Positions 43,543-53,330 of a stretch of 64,000 bases of DNA are shown one piece after another. Made by a program: the position numbers and the translations under genes. The notes below the pieces were generated by a model. It was not told where the DNA came from, did not search any database, and was given only the letters and a program-made list of their open reading frames with translations. Position 1 is the first letter of the stretch. Every line of letters starts with the position of its first letter. Origin of the DNA: CAZMGT01 sp964565895 (GTDB taxonomy: Bacteria > Armatimonadota > Zipacnadia > UBA1398 > CAZMGT01); NCBI GenBank assembly GCA_964565895.1, contig CAZMGT010000007.1, positions 17,515 through 81,514 of the forward strand, given 5' to 3'.

Positions 43543-46470
43543 TTACCCCTCGCGCGCCACGAGCACCTGGTCTACGCGGGTGTCGGTCTCGCGCGTGCGC
43601 AGGCGGAGGGTGTGTTTGCCCGCGGCGAGCTGGAACCTCTTGCGCGAGGGGACCCAGTGCCAGCGGCCATACATCAGGTCGTTGCCGAAGACCTCCGCGG
43701 GGGCATCGTCGAGTTCCAGGAAGAACGAATTCGCCGTTGGCCCAGGCCAGTAGCAGCGGGCGTAGATGCGGTATTCCCCCGGCTCGGGAAGCGAAAAGGT
43801 AAACGCGAGCCACCCGTGGTCAATGGGGTTTCCCTGTGCGTCGTCGCCGCGGCCGGCACCGCGAGGAACGACAACGGCTCTGCCGCCCACCGCGCCGTCG
43901 ACGGCGCGCACGACCATTGGGGCGACTATTTCGTCGGCGCGCACGGCCTGGGACAAAAACGCCGGCTGAGCCACGGGCAGCGGGGCGCGAGCGAGGGCAA
44001 ACGCCGGATCGTCTCCGCGCAGCTCAAGGCACATCGTGTGCTCGCCCGCGCCAAGGCGCAGCGTAGCCCAAGCGCCCCTCGCCGCGCGCGGCGCAGAGAG
44101 CACCTCCCTCCCATCTACCGCCAGGCGAAACGGCGCCGTCGCTGAGACGATAAACTGCACCGCGCCGCTCCGTTGCTCGCGAAACTGTTGCCGGGCGTAA
44201 TATGCCGCCGCGGGACGTGCTCCAAACACCGCCTTCGGGCGGACAAGCGCCCCGGCCATCAGCTCGCTCATCCTGCGGCACCAAGGGATGAGGAGCGGCG
44301 CGCCCTCGCAGCGCAGCGCCTTCCGCACGAGGGGCGTCCACGACGCAGGGTTGATGCGCGGCCAGCGGGCGATGGGCCGAGACGCCGCGGCGACCTCCCA
44401 CACGTCTTGGTCAGAGGGGAGGGGCTGCGCCTCCCGCGCCAGAGCAATATCCTTCTCGACGTCGCGGCGCACTTGCTCCCAACGCATTGTCGGATAGTGC
44501 TCTGCGGCGCGGGCGACAAGCTCGTCCCAAAACTGCTTTGCCTTCTCCAAGTGGGCGACCGCCTTTTCCCGGCGCCGCGCATCGCCCTGGATCAAGAAGA
44601 AGCATAGCTCCGTCGCCGCGCGGATCTTCTCCGCATAGTAGTCGCCCAGGGCAGCGAGGGCGAGGACGTCGGCCCTCGTGCACACGAGCTCCGGCGGGGG
44701 CTGGGGGGCGCGGGCCATGGCCTCGGCGATTGCCGCGCGGGCGCGCCGGGCGTCGGCCTCGAGGGCGTCGGCCACGTCGTAGGGCGAGAGCTGGCCGGGC
44801 TTCGTGGGCCGCTTGCCGGCAACGGTCAGCGCGACATAGTCGGGGATGCACACCATGGAGTCGTCAATGGTCAGGTTAAAGATAAACTCGAGCACGGAGT
44901 GAAAGCTTTTCTTGTCGCGGAAGCTGCGAATAGGCAACTCGTAGGATGTGTTCCACGATCCGCGGTTCTCCTCCGGGCGCCAGTCGCCGTTCATATAGTT
45001 CCAGTGAAAGCTCGTCGTGCGCGGGATGATTCTGCTCGCCGCGACGAGGGCCTGGTAGGCGGGGTCGCCTGCTTGCCCGAAACGCTGGCGAAACTGCGCG
45101 CGAAACAGCTCCTCGGGCGTGTTTGGGTCGTAGCCCATGCGCCCCCAGAGGGCGTAAAGAAACCAGTTCTTTTCGAACTCGTAGTTCCACGTAACGTGGT
45201 TGCGGGCGCTCTCGATGTGGCTGAAGTCCGTGCCTGGGACGAGCGACTCCGAGCCCATGAAGTAGCCGCAGGAGTATGGGGCGCGGGTGTTTTTCGCCGT
45301 TTCGCGGGCGAATTGTGGGTCGCCCCAGCGAAAGGTAAAGATGCAGTCGTTGCGCAGGTGCCAAAGCACGTTATAGCGGCCCTCGGCAAGCGTAAGCCAG
45401 CGGTGATCTTTGAGGTGAAAGCGTGGCGAGGAATACATGTGCTCGCCGTTGTACTTTACGCTGAGATATATCGGCGCGGGCCACCTCTCGCGGTCGAGCA
45501 TTTGCGCGGTGGCCTGCGGCTCGCTTTGCCAATAGCGCAAGATAAACGGCAACTGCCGCTGCGCCCGGCGCATTCCGGCGAAGTATGTCTCGGCGATCCA
45601 CGCCAGCTTCTCCGCGGGAGCCATGGGCATGCGCTCGCCCGGGCAAGTGCCTATTCCGGCAAGGTCGGGATAGGTATCCACCAGCGCGCGCACGCACTCG
45701 CGAATGTACTCCCGCACAAGCGGCGTGTCCTTGCCCGAGGCGGGGATGTTGTGCGCCTTAGCAAACGACGGCGAGACGTGGATGTTCCACGTGATCACGT
45801 AAACGTCAATGCCCAGTTCCTTCGCTCGGCGGAGCATTGCCCGGAACGCAGCGATGTTCCTCTCAAGCTGCGCGGGCGAGAGGTCCGTGGCCTCGGGAAA
45901 CTTCTCCACGCGCACCAGGTGGTGAAACGGGTGTGCGCTCCACAGGGTGAGCAGGTTATAGCGGTTGCGCGCCATCATGGCCAGGAATTTGTTCCAGAAG
46001 TCCATGTCGAAAAACCACGCCCCGCGGGCAACCTTGTCCGCGCCGATATATCCCCCGCCGGCAAGGGGCATGTTGAACTTAATCCCGCGCATTTTCACAT
46101 ATGGCAGATACCGCCCCGCGCGCACGCCCCCTAGCCCGCGCAGCAAAAGCTGGTCCGCGACCTCGAGCAGGCCGTAGATCAGCCCTCGCCCCTCGCCGAG
46201 GACCCACACCTGCTCTCCCCGGCGCTCGATGATAAAGCCCTGTTCTTCGCCCTCGGGGGGAGCGCTCCGCTTGGCGACGACCGCGCGAAGATCGCTTCGG
46301 CGCGGCTCGCCAAGCTCCACGCGGGCTGCGGGCGCCAGCCGTTGAATTTCGCCCGCGGCAAAGACAAGCCCGGGCGCCTTTTCGGGCAGAAAGACCACCT
46401 CGGGCAGGTCCGCCGCGCGTGGCGCGGCGGCGAGGATAAACCCAAAACAAGCGGCAGCGAGGACGCTCAT
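43543..46470 (-). CDS. Secreted GH67/GH20-like glycoside hydrolase with C-terminal CBM-like domain
   Basis: 975 residues with signal peptide MSVLAAACFGFILAAAPRAA. The N-terminal domain (about 25-125) has LVFAAGEIQRLAPAARVELG and RGLIYGLLEVADQLLLRG, the alpha/beta domain that precedes alpha-glucuronidase and hexosaminidase barrels. The barrel (about 130-520) includes YVITWNIHVSPSFAKAHN, GIGTCPGERMPM and FILRYWQSEPQATAQ. A C-terminal beta domain (about 830-975) ending TDTRVDQVLVAREG resembles a family 6/35 carbohydrate-binding module. GH67 homology is suggested by domain order, not by catalytic residues, which I have not fixed. The ATG is preceded by GGAGGGAGAAAG. It is divergent from the activase gene, and 134 bases before the M16 gene. 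Confidence 0.68.
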   Translation of the reverse strand: MSVLAAACFGFILAAAPRAADLPEVVFLPEKAPGLVFAAGEIQRLAPAARVELGEPRRSDLRAVVAKRSAPPEGEEQGFIIERRGEQVWVLGEGRGLIYGLLEVADQLLLRGLGGVRAGRYLPYVKMRGIKFNMPLAGGGYIGADKVARGAWFFDMDFWNKFLAMMARNRYNLLTLWSAHPFHHLVRVEKFPEATDLSPAQLERNIAAFRAMLRRAKELGIDVYVITWNIHVSPSFAKAHNIPASGKDTPLVREYIRECVRALVDTYPDLAGIGTCPGERMPMAPAEKLAWIAETYFAGMRRAQRQLPFILRYWQSEPQATAQMLDRERWPAPIYLSVKYNGEHMYSSPRFHLKDHRWLTLAEGRYNVLWHLRNDCIFTFRWGDPQFARETAKNTRAPYSCGYFMGSESLVPGTDFSHIESARNHVTWNYEFEKNWFLYALWGRMGYDPNTPEELFRAQFRQRFGQAGDPAYQALVAASRIIPRTTSFHWNYMNGDWRPEENRGSWNTSYELPIRSFRDKKSFHSVLEFIFNLTIDDSMVCIPDYVALTVAGKRPTKPGQLSPYDVADALEADARRARAAIAEAMARAPQPPPELVCTRADVLALAALGDYYAEKIRAATELCFFLIQGDARRREKAVAHLEKAKQFWDELVARAAEHYPTMRWEQVRRDVEKDIALAREAQPLPSDQDVWEVAAASRPIARWPRINPASWTPLVRKALRCEGAPLLIPWCRRMSELMAGALVRPKAVFGARPAAAYYARQQFREQRSGAVQFIVSATAPFRLAVDGREVLSAPRAARGAWATLRLGAGEHTMCLELRGDDPAFALARAPLPVAQPAFLSQAVRADEIVAPMVVRAVDGAVGGRAVVVPRGAGRGDDAQGNPIDHGWLAFTFSLPEPGEYRIYARCYWPGPTANSFFLELDDAPAEVFGNDLMYGRWHWVPSRKRFQLAAGKHTLRLRTRETDTRVDQVLVAREG

Positions 46471-46613
46471 CTTTCTCCCTCCCTCGCCCGCTTAGCGTTC
46501 GGCGCGGCCGGCGAGGGCTCCTTGGCGGGGCGTGCGCGAAAAGCAGGGGCACGGTGACGCGCGGCAGAAGAAACGAAAAGGCCGGGGGCCAGGGGCGCTC
46601 GCTCCAACGCGCG

Positions 46614-46643
46614 TTGCCCAAGCCCCACGGGCCAAGGTATACT
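46614..46643 (+). promoter_or_regulatory. Candidate sigma70-type promoter for the activase gene
   Basis: TTGCCC at 46614-46619 and TATACT at 46638-46643 with an 18-base spacer. It is the best -35/-10 pair in the 252-base region between the divergent GH67-like and activase genes and lies about 80 bases before the activase ATG. Confidence 0.45.
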
Positions 46644-46722
46644 CTCCACGGTTTGGCCCGCGGCCCGTCTGCTTGCCTGCGGGCGGGGCCTATGTTTGTC
46701 GCGAAGTTGGAGGCCGAACAGC

Positions 46723-49700
46723 ATGGCTTTCCGCGTGGGCATAGATATCGGTTCGGGCACCGTTAAGGTCGTCACGCTATCCGAAGACCGCCAGATAACG
46801 GAGCTTCCCCCGCGCGAGGTGCGGGGGCAGCCGTTGCGCCGCGTCCTCGAGACCATCGAGGAGTTGCTCAGCGATGGCCGGCCGGAGCACTGCCTCCTCG
46901 GCGTTACCGGCGCGGGCGCGAGAACGTTCTGCGAGCTAATCGGGATTAAGCCCATTGACGAGCCCGCGGCGCTTACCGCGGCGATCAACGAGCTATATCC
47001 CGACGTGCGCACGGTCATCGAGATGGGCCGCGAGACGCAAAAGTTCATGATGTTCGAGGAGGACGAGGTCTCCGGCCGCAAGCTCATGGCCGACGTGTAT
47101 CTGGGGCACAAGTGCGCCGCGGGCACGGGCTCGTTCATCGACCACATGGTTAAGCGGTTAAACTTCAGCTCCGTGCAGGAGATGGCCGAGGTGGCCTATC
47201 GCACGGACAACCCGGCGAGCCTCTCCGGCCGCTGCGGGGTGTTTACCGAGTCGGACATCGTGCACCTTTACCAAAAGGGCACCCCGCGCGAGCGCATTGC
47301 CGCGGGCATCCATCAGGCAATTTGCCGCAACTATCGCTCGAACATCGCGCGGGGCAGGCCCCTGCGCGACAAGGTGGCGTTTATCGGCGGGGTCTCCGAG
47401 AACAAGGCCGTGCGCCGGTTTATGGCCGAGCAGTTTGGCGTGGAGGAAGAGCGCCTATTCGTCCCCAAGCATAACCGCACGCTAAGCGCCATTGGCGCCG
47501 CCCTGCGCGCGGAGGCCACCGTGCGCTTGAGCGAGGTCGTCGGCGCACTGCGCAGGCAACTCGCCCGCCCGCTCGAGTATAAGGGAACCACGCCCTTGCG
47601 CTTAGAGAAGTCTGAGATCATGAAGCCGGACCCCGCCTGGGAGCGCGACATCCCGCGCAACCTCCCCCTCGCCGCGTTGGGCGTGGACATCGGCTCGGTA
47701 AGCACAAAGGCCGCGCTCATTACCCGGGTGGGCGGGGAATATCGCGTGCTCGCCAGCTACTATCGGCGGACCGACGGCGACCCCCTCGCTGCCGTGCGCG
47801 ATACGCTAAGCCGTATCTATCGCCAGGTGCGCGAGAAGGGCCTGCGCATCGGAAAAATCGTCGCCGGCACAACAGGCTCCGGCCGCTACCTTACCGGCGA
47901 CTATATCGGCGCGGACCTCATCAAAAACGAGATAACCGCGCAGGCCCGTGGGGCGCTGGTGTTTACCCAGGGGATTGACACGATCTTTGAGATCGGCGGC
48001 CAGGACTCGAAATACATTCGGCTTAACGGCGACGTCATCGTGGACTTTGAGATGAACAAGGCCTGCGCCGCGGGCACGGGGGCGTTTTTGGAGAAGATCG
48101 CGGGCAACCTTGGGGTGGACATCAACGATTTCGGCGACCTCGCCCTGCGTGGCAAGAACCCGCCTGACCTGGACTGGCAGTGCACGGTATTTTCTGAGTC
48201 GGCGATGCTCTACTATCAGCAAAACGGGGTGCCCGCGGAGGAGCTTGCCGCAGCGACGTGCCTTGCCTCGGTAAAGAACTACCTCAACAAAAACGTGGGC
48301 AACCGCGACATCGGCGAGGCCATTGGCTTTCAGGGCGCCGTGGCCTTTAACCGCGGGATGGTCGCCGCGTTTGAAACTCTGCTCGGCAAGAAAATCGTCG
48401 TCCCTCCCTACCCCCACCTTACCGGGGCGATCGGCGTGGCCAGCTTGGCCTATGAGCAGGCGCCGGAAAACACACGCTTTGTCGGGTTTGAGAAGATCGA
48501 AAAGAGCACCTATCGGGTAACGTCGTTCGAGTGCAAGGGCTGCCCCAACCGCTGCGACGTAAACGTGTTTCAAATGGGCGACGGCCCGAAGTTTTACTAC
48601 AACGACCGCTGTGAGCGCTATAGCGCGGTGCACAAGCGCAGCCTGGGCGAGGGCCTGCCCAACCTGTTCGCCGAGCGCGAGGAGCTTCTGCTTAACGTCT
48701 ACGACAAGCAGGCGCCGGAGGGCGCGCCGCGCGTGGGTATTCCGCGGGGGCTGCTCTTCGCCGACTACTTCCCCCTGTGGAAGGCGTTTTTCACGGAGCT
48801 GGGCTTTGCCGTCGTCGCCTCGCCGCCCACGAACAAGGAGATCATTAAGCTCGGGCTGGACGCGGTAGAGGCCGAGTTTTGCTATCCGTTTAAGGTGGCC
48901 CACGGCCATGTCGCCTGGCTCGCCAAGCATGGGGTAGAGTATATCTTCCTCCCCGGCGTGCTCCAGGCGGAACAGCCCAACCCGCGCTACCCGGCGAGCC
49001 AGACCTGCCCCTATATCCAGGCCGCGCCGGAGGTAATCAGCGCCGCGCTGGGGCTGGAAAAGCGCGGGATTAAGCTTTTGCGCCCGCGGTTTTACTTCAA
49101 CCGCGGCGAGGGCCATGTGCGGCGCGTGCTGCGCGAGCTGGGGATGGAGCTCGGCCGCTCCCCGGCGGAAGCCGAGCAGGCGGCCGATGTCGCTCTCGCC
49201 GCCCTGGCCGAGTTCCGCCGGCGCATCGACCAGCGCGGCAGGGAGATTTGCGAAAGCCTTCCTGCCGACCGCCTGGCGTTTGTGGTCATCGGCCGGCCGT
49301 ATACCCTCTACGACGAAGCGATAAACATGTCCATCGGCAAGAAGATCCAGGACCTGGGGATCCTCGCCCTGCCCATGGACTACCTGCCCCTGGAGCGCGA
49401 GGACACCTCCGACGCGTGGGTCAACGCCTATGCGCGGCAACTGCAGAAAAAGCTTGCCGCGGGGAGGCTCATTAAGCGCGACCCGCGCCTGCGCGCGGTG
49501 GTCCTCACCTACTTCGGCTGCGGGCCGGACTCGTTCGCCAACCAATTTTTCAAAGACGAGATCGCCGAGCCGTGCTACATCATGCAGATCGACGAGCACA
49601 CCGCGGACGCCGGCGTAATTACGCGCATCGAAGCTTTCGCGGACACTGCCGCTCTGGCCGCCAAGCAGAAGCGGGAAGAGAAGATCCGCACGCGGGCGCT

Positions 49701-50991
49701 GCCCATGGCTGCGGCGCGCGGGCGCAGGCTGTGGATTCCCTATGCCTGCGAGTCGGCGAAGATCCTTGTCGCCGTGCTCCGCGCATATGGAATCGACGCC
49801 GAGCTTCTCCCCCGCTCGCCGGACGAGGGGCTGACGCTCGCGCGCGAGCAAATCTCCGAGGACGTGTGCCTCCCCGCGCTAATGACCACCGAGGACATCC
49901 TCTGGCGGACGAGGCAGCCGGACTTCGACCCCAAGCGCGAGGCGTTCTTCCAAGGCAGCTCCCAAGGCCCGTGCCGGTTTGGCATGTATCACATGCTCCA
50001 GCGGCGGATATTGGACCGCCTGGGCTATGAGGACGTGGAGATCGTCACCTTCGGCAACCGCGACACTGACGGCGGGCTGGGCCCGGCGTTTACGTTCCTC
50101 GCCTGGGATGCGCTCGTTGCCGCGGATCAGTTGTTTAAGATGCTCTTGCACACGCGGCCCTATGAGCGCCATGCCGGGCAGAGCGAGGAGATCTTCGCGC
50201 ACTACCTGGACGAGCTGTGCCGCGAGATACCGCGGCAGAAGGAGCTGTTGGAGAGCGGCAAGGGGCGGCTCGCGGCGACGTTGGGCTGGCACCTCGGGCC
50301 CTATCGCGAGCTGCTCCAGCGGGCGCAGCGCGAGTTCGCCGCGGTCGAGCGCTCTTCAGAACCTCGGCCCCTGGTGGGCATCGTGGGCGAGTTTTACGTC
50401 CGCCTGCACGACGGCTCGAACCAAAACATTATCCGCAAGGTAGAGCAGGCGGGCGGCGAGGTGTGGCTCGCCCCGCTTACGGAGTTCTTCGCATATACCA
50501 ACCAAATCGCCCAAATCCTCGCCGCCGAGCGCTACCGCGACACACAGGACAAGGCCGACCGCGCCGAGGCCGTGCGCCGGAAGGTGCTCGGGAAGCTCGG
50601 CGCGCGCGACGAACACCGCCTGTTCTGCGCCGCCCTGCCCTATCTCGATGGGTTTGAGGACATCGGCCCGCTGGAGCTTATCGAAAAAGGCTCGCGCTAC
50701 CTTCACCACACGTTCGGCGGAGAGGCGATCTGCAGCATGGGCAAAATGGAGGACTTCGCCGAGCGCGGGCTGGACGGGCTGATTAGCGTTGTCCCGTTTA
50801 ACTGCATGCCCGGGCTTACGGTGGCCGCCATGGCCCAGGAGCTGCGCCGGCGCCACGGCAACATCCCGTTCTTAAGCATCGACTACGACGGGTTCGTCGA
50901 CGCCGCGCGCGAGCTAAAGATCGCCGCGTTCATGTCGCAGGTAAAGGAGCGGTTCTTCGCCCGGCGCGAGCGCCAGCTCGCGGCGAAATAG
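46723..50991 (+). CDS. BcrAD/BadFG/HgdC-type acyl-CoA dehydratase activase, large fused form
   Basis: 1,422 residues. The ATG has GGAGG upstream. Two consecutive ASKHA ATPase domains: first FRVGIDIGSGTVKVVTLSED with CAAGTGSFID near residue 131; second LGVDIGSVSTKAALI near 320 with ACAAGTGAFLEKIA near 448. A cysteine cluster CKGCPNRCDV follows near residue 603, then a DUF2229-like region (about 670-880; VGIPRGLLFADYFPLW) and an HgdB-like C-terminal region. In small activases each ATPase dimer holds one 4Fe-4S cluster and drives single-electron transfer to a 2-hydroxyacyl-CoA dehydratase or benzoyl-CoA reductase. This fused form is widespread in anaerobes but its physiological partner is not established. 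No dehydratase partner gene is adjacent. Confidence 0.92.
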   Translation: MAFRVGIDIGSGTVKVVTLSEDRQITELPPREVRGQPLRRVLETIEELLSDGRPEHCLLGVTGAGARTFCELIGIKPIDEPAALTAAINELYPDVRTVIEMGRETQKFMMFEEDEVSGRKLMADVYLGHKCAAGTGSFIDHMVKRLNFSSVQEMAEVAYRTDNPASLSGRCGVFTESDIVHLYQKGTPRERIAAGIHQAICRNYRSNIARGRPLRDKVAFIGGVSENKAVRRFMAEQFGVEEERLFVPKHNRTLSAIGAALRAEATVRLSEVVGALRRQLARPLEYKGTTPLRLEKSEIMKPDPAWERDIPRNLPLAALGVDIGSVSTKAALITRVGGEYRVLASYYRRTDGDPLAAVRDTLSRIYRQVREKGLRIGKIVAGTTGSGRYLTGDYIGADLIKNEITAQARGALVFTQGIDTIFEIGGQDSKYIRLNGDVIVDFEMNKACAAGTGAFLEKIAGNLGVDINDFGDLALRGKNPPDLDWQCTVFSESAMLYYQQNGVPAEELAAATCLASVKNYLNKNVGNRDIGEAIGFQGAVAFNRGMVAAFETLLGKKIVVPPYPHLTGAIGVASLAYEQAPENTRFVGFEKIEKSTYRVTSFECKGCPNRCDVNVFQMGDGPKFYYNDRCERYSAVHKRSLGEGLPNLFAEREELLLNVYDKQAPEGAPRVGIPRGLLFADYFPLWKAFFTELGFAVVASPPTNKEIIKLGLDAVEAEFCYPFKVAHGHVAWLAKHGVEYIFLPGVLQAEQPNPRYPASQTCPYIQAAPEVISAALGLEKRGIKLLRPRFYFNRGEGHVRRVLRELGMELGRSPAEAEQAADVALAALAEFRRRIDQRGREICESLPADRLAFVVIGRPYTLYDEAINMSIGKKIQDLGILALPMDYLPLEREDTSDAWVNAYARQLQKKLAAGRLIKRDPRLRAVVLTYFGCGPDSFANQFFKDEIAEPCYIMQIDEHTADAGVITRIEAFADTAALAAKQKREEKIRTRALPMAAARGRRLWIPYACESAKILVAVLRAYGIDAELLPRSPDEGLTLAREQISEDVCLPALMTTEDILWRTRQPDFDPKREAFFQGSSQGPCRFGMYHMLQRRILDRLGYEDVEIVTFGNRDTDGGLGPAFTFLAWDALVAADQLFKMLLHTRPYERHAGQSEEIFAHYLDELCREIPRQKELLESGKGRLAATLGWHLGPYRELLQRAQREFAAVERSSEPRPLVGIVGEFYVRLHDGSNQNIIRKVEQAGGEVWLAPLTEFFAYTNQIAQILAAERYRDTQDKADRAEAVRRKVLGKLGARDEHRLFCAALPYLDGFEDIGPLELIEKGSRYLHHTFGGEAICSMGKMEDFAERGLDGLISVVPFNCMPGLTVAAMAQELRRRHGNIPFLSIDYDGFVDAARELKIAAFMSQVKERFFARRERQLAAK

Positions 50992-51016
50992 CGCGCTTGT
51001 GCGGGGGAAGCGAGCG

Positions 51017-51979
51017 GTGCCCGAGAAAACCATGCGCAGCTTCGAACTCACCGCCCCGCGCACGCTCGAGCTGCGCGAGATCCCCGTCCCCGAGCCCGGG
51101 CCCAACGAGGTGCTCGTGCGCGTTGTCGTTTGCGCGGTGTGCAACGGGACGGACCTGGCCACGTTTCGCGGGGAGTTCTCCGGCGGGTTTGGCCACGAGC
51201 TGGCCGGCGTGGTGGAAGAGGTAGGCCCCGCGGTAAGCTACGTCGCCCCGGGCGACCGCGTGCTGTGCATCGGCAAGTCCCAGCCGCGCTCGGGATATTC
51301 GGAGTGGGTCGTCGTTCCCGAGGGCAACGTCGTTCGCGCCCCACGCGAGCTGGACTTCGAGGCCATTGCCCTAGGCGAGCTGCTCTCCGTCGTCGCCAAG
51401 TGTGTCGCGCGGCAGCAGCCGTGGGGCGAGCCCACGGTGATCTTCGGCCTTGGCCCCGCGGGAATCATGGTCACCCAGCTTGTGCGCACCATGGCCGCGC
51501 CGCTGATTACCACCGACCCCATCGCCGAGCGCTGCGAGCTTTCGCTTAAGTTCGGGGCCGACGCGAGCATGCCCCCACAGGCCCTCGCCGACTACCTCAA
51601 GCAGGCCGGGCTTTATCGGCGCGTGGCCATGGCCTACGAGGCCGCGGGTTCCATGGACGCGTTTCGCGCGGCGATCGACATTTTGCGCGAGGACGGAAAC
51701 CTCGGCGTTATCGGGGCGCAGTTTAAGCCCGTTGAGGTCGACCTTTTGCAGTGGGAGCGGGCGAGCGTTAACCTCGTGATGACGGCGACTTGGCCCTCAG
51801 CGGAGCTGCGCCGCAAATTCGGCGGGATGGCCCTTAGGCTGCTTGAGCACGACCGCGTGGATTGGCGGCGGATGATTACTCACCGCTTTCGCCTCGAGGA
51901 TCTGCCCCAGGCCATCGCGCTCATCGAGGAGCACCCCGAGCGCGTATGCAAGGCGGTCATCCACATCGGGCAGGGCTAG
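51017..51979 (+). CDS. Zinc-type MDR alcohol dehydrogenase-like protein
   Basis: 320 residues. The GTG start (MPEKTMRSFELTAPRTLELR) is preceded by GGGGGAAG; the downstream ATG giving MRSFEL is an alternative. The GroES-like N-domain has the catalytic zinc ligand in VVVCAVCNGTDLATF and GFGHELAGVVEEVG (GHE motif, about residues 60-62). The four-cysteine loop that holds structural zinc is missing; KSQPRSGYSEWVVV follows directly. The nucleotide motif is FGLGPAGIMVTQ, near residue 150. The family oxidises sugar alcohols or secondary alcohols with NAD(P). It is 25 bases after the activase gene and could be co-transcribed, but the substrate is unknown. Confidence 0.88.
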   Translation: MPEKTMRSFELTAPRTLELREIPVPEPGPNEVLVRVVVCAVCNGTDLATFRGEFSGGFGHELAGVVEEVGPAVSYVAPGDRVLCIGKSQPRSGYSEWVVVPEGNVVRAPRELDFEAIALGELLSVVAKCVARQQPWGEPTVIFGLGPAGIMVTQLVRTMAAPLITTDPIAERCELSLKFGADASMPPQALADYLKQAGLYRRVAMAYEAAGSMDAFRAAIDILREDGNLGVIGAQFKPVEVDLLQWERASVNLVMTATWPSAELRRKFGGMALRLLEHDRVDWRRMITHRFRLEDLPQAIALIEEHPERVCKAVIHIGQG

Positions 51980-52067
51980 CCGCGGCGCACTTTTCCACAT
52001 CGCGCGCGCCAAGGCAGGGAGCTTGCCCCGCGCGGCTGAACAAACGATCGTGCCCGGCCGCCGTTTC

Positions 52068-52096
52068 TTGAGCGGCCCCAGGGGCTATGCTAGAAT
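52068..52096 (+). promoter_or_regulatory. Sigma70-type promoter for the serine biosynthesis operon
   Basis: TTGAGC (52068-52073) and TAGAAT (52091-52096) separated by exactly 17 bases, four and five matches to consensus. It lies about 59 bases upstream of the GTG of the aminotransferase gene, in a 175-base gap that has no other coding signal. Confidence 0.62.
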
Positions 52097-52154
52097 GCCC
52101 CCGCCGCGCAATCTTGCGCCGCAATCGTTTCGGCGCTGCTAAGGGAGTGTTCCA

Positions 52155-53312
52155 GTGGTGTCATCGCGCGAGAACCAGCTACTGCTCATCCCCGGGCCCA
52201 CGCCCGTGCCCCCCGAGGTCCAGCGGGCGCTGGCGCGGCCGATGATCGCTCACCGCGGGACGGAGTTTCCCGAGGTGTTCAAAAAGGTCTGTCGCCAGCT
52301 CCAGGAGTGCTTCAAGACCAAAAACGAGATAATCATCTTCGCCGCCACAGGCACGGGGGCCATGGAGAGCGCTGTGGTGAACACCCTTTCCCCAGGCGAC
52401 CACGTGCTTTGCGTGAGCATCGGCAAGTTCGGCGAGCGGTGGATCGAGCTGTGCCGCAAGTTCGGCGTGGAGGTAGATACGCTGGAGTACGAGTGGGGCG
52501 AGCCCGCGCGGCCGGAAGACGTCGCCCAACGCTTGGCGGAGAAGGGCGAGGGGTATTACCGCGCCGTCCTCTTTACCCACAACGAGACGTCCACCGGCCT
52601 AACAAACGACAGCGCGGCCATCGCCCGCGCGGCGCGCGAGCACGGGGCGCTGACCATCGTGGACTGCATCTCGGGCATCCTGGCCACGCCCTGCCCCGTG
52701 GACGAGTGGGAGCTGGATGTCGTCGTCGCCGGCTCGCAAAAGGCGTTTATGATCCCTCCGGGGCTGGCGTTTGTCAGCGTGAGCGAGAGGGCGTGGGAGG
52801 CGTGCGCGAACTCGCGCCTGCCTAAGTACTATTGGGACTGGCAGGCGATGCGCGCCTCGGCCGCCAAGGGGGAGACGGCATATACGCCCGCGGTGGGGCT
52901 TATCCTCGGCCTTGAGGCTGCCCTGGAGCTGATTCTCGCCGAGGGCGTGGACAACGTCATCGAGCGCCACCGGCGGCTGGCGGAAGGCGTGCGTGCCGCG
53001 GTTAGCGCGTTGGGGCTTTCTCTCCTCGGGCCGGAGAGCCACGCCTCCAACGCGGTAACGGCGATCCGCGGGCCGGAGGGGATCAACCCGGACGAGCTGC
53101 GCAAGCTCGCCTCCGCGCGCTACGGGGTAATCTTCTCCGGCGGCCAGGGGAAGCTGAAGGGAAAAATCTTTCGCATCTCGCACATGGGAGCCATCGGCGA
53201 GCGCGAGCTGCTCAGCGCGATCGCCGTGATCGAGATGTGCCTAAAGCAGTTGGGCTACGCTGTGGAGCTCGGCCGCGGGGTGGCCGCCGCCGAGGCCCTG
53301 TGGGCGAGCTGA
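52155..53312 (+). CDS. Class V aminotransferase (serine-pyruvate/alanine-glyoxylate/phosphoserine type)
   Basis: 385 residues. The GTG is preceded by AAGGGAG at 7 bases. Family landmarks: LLIPGPTPVPPEVQRAL, ATGTGAMESAVVN (cofactor phosphate loop), VDCISGILATP and the PLP lysine K196 in VAGSQKAFMIPPG. The protein belongs to the serine-glyoxylate/alanine-glyoxylate aminotransferase branch. Placed 18 bases before serA, it most likely makes phosphoserine (the SerC step) or the related serine transamination, since this branch replaces SerC in many anaerobes. It is a PLP enzyme in the cytoplasm. The DUF1015 gene further down belongs to the same arrangement in other bacteria. Confidence 0.9.
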   Translation: MVSSRENQLLLIPGPTPVPPEVQRALARPMIAHRGTEFPEVFKKVCRQLQECFKTKNEIIIFAATGTGAMESAVVNTLSPGDHVLCVSIGKFGERWIELCRKFGVEVDTLEYEWGEPARPEDVAQRLAEKGEGYYRAVLFTHNETSTGLTNDSAAIARAAREHGALTIVDCISGILATPCPVDEWELDVVVAGSQKAFMIPPGLAFVSVSERAWEACANSRLPKYYWDWQAMRASAAKGETAYTPAVGLILGLEAALELILAEGVDNVIERHRRLAEGVRAAVSALGLSLLGPESHASNAVTAIRGPEGINPDELRKLASARYGVIFSGGQGKLKGKIFRISHMGAIGERELLSAIAVIEMCLKQLGYAVELGRGVAAAEALWAS

Positions 53313-53330
53313 CCTGTGTGGGTGAGCGCC

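Noticed and set aside
47806..49851. Long minus-strand open frame inside the activase gene
   Set aside because: No ribosome site and no recognisable domain; the plus strand carries two ATPase domains with intact motifs.
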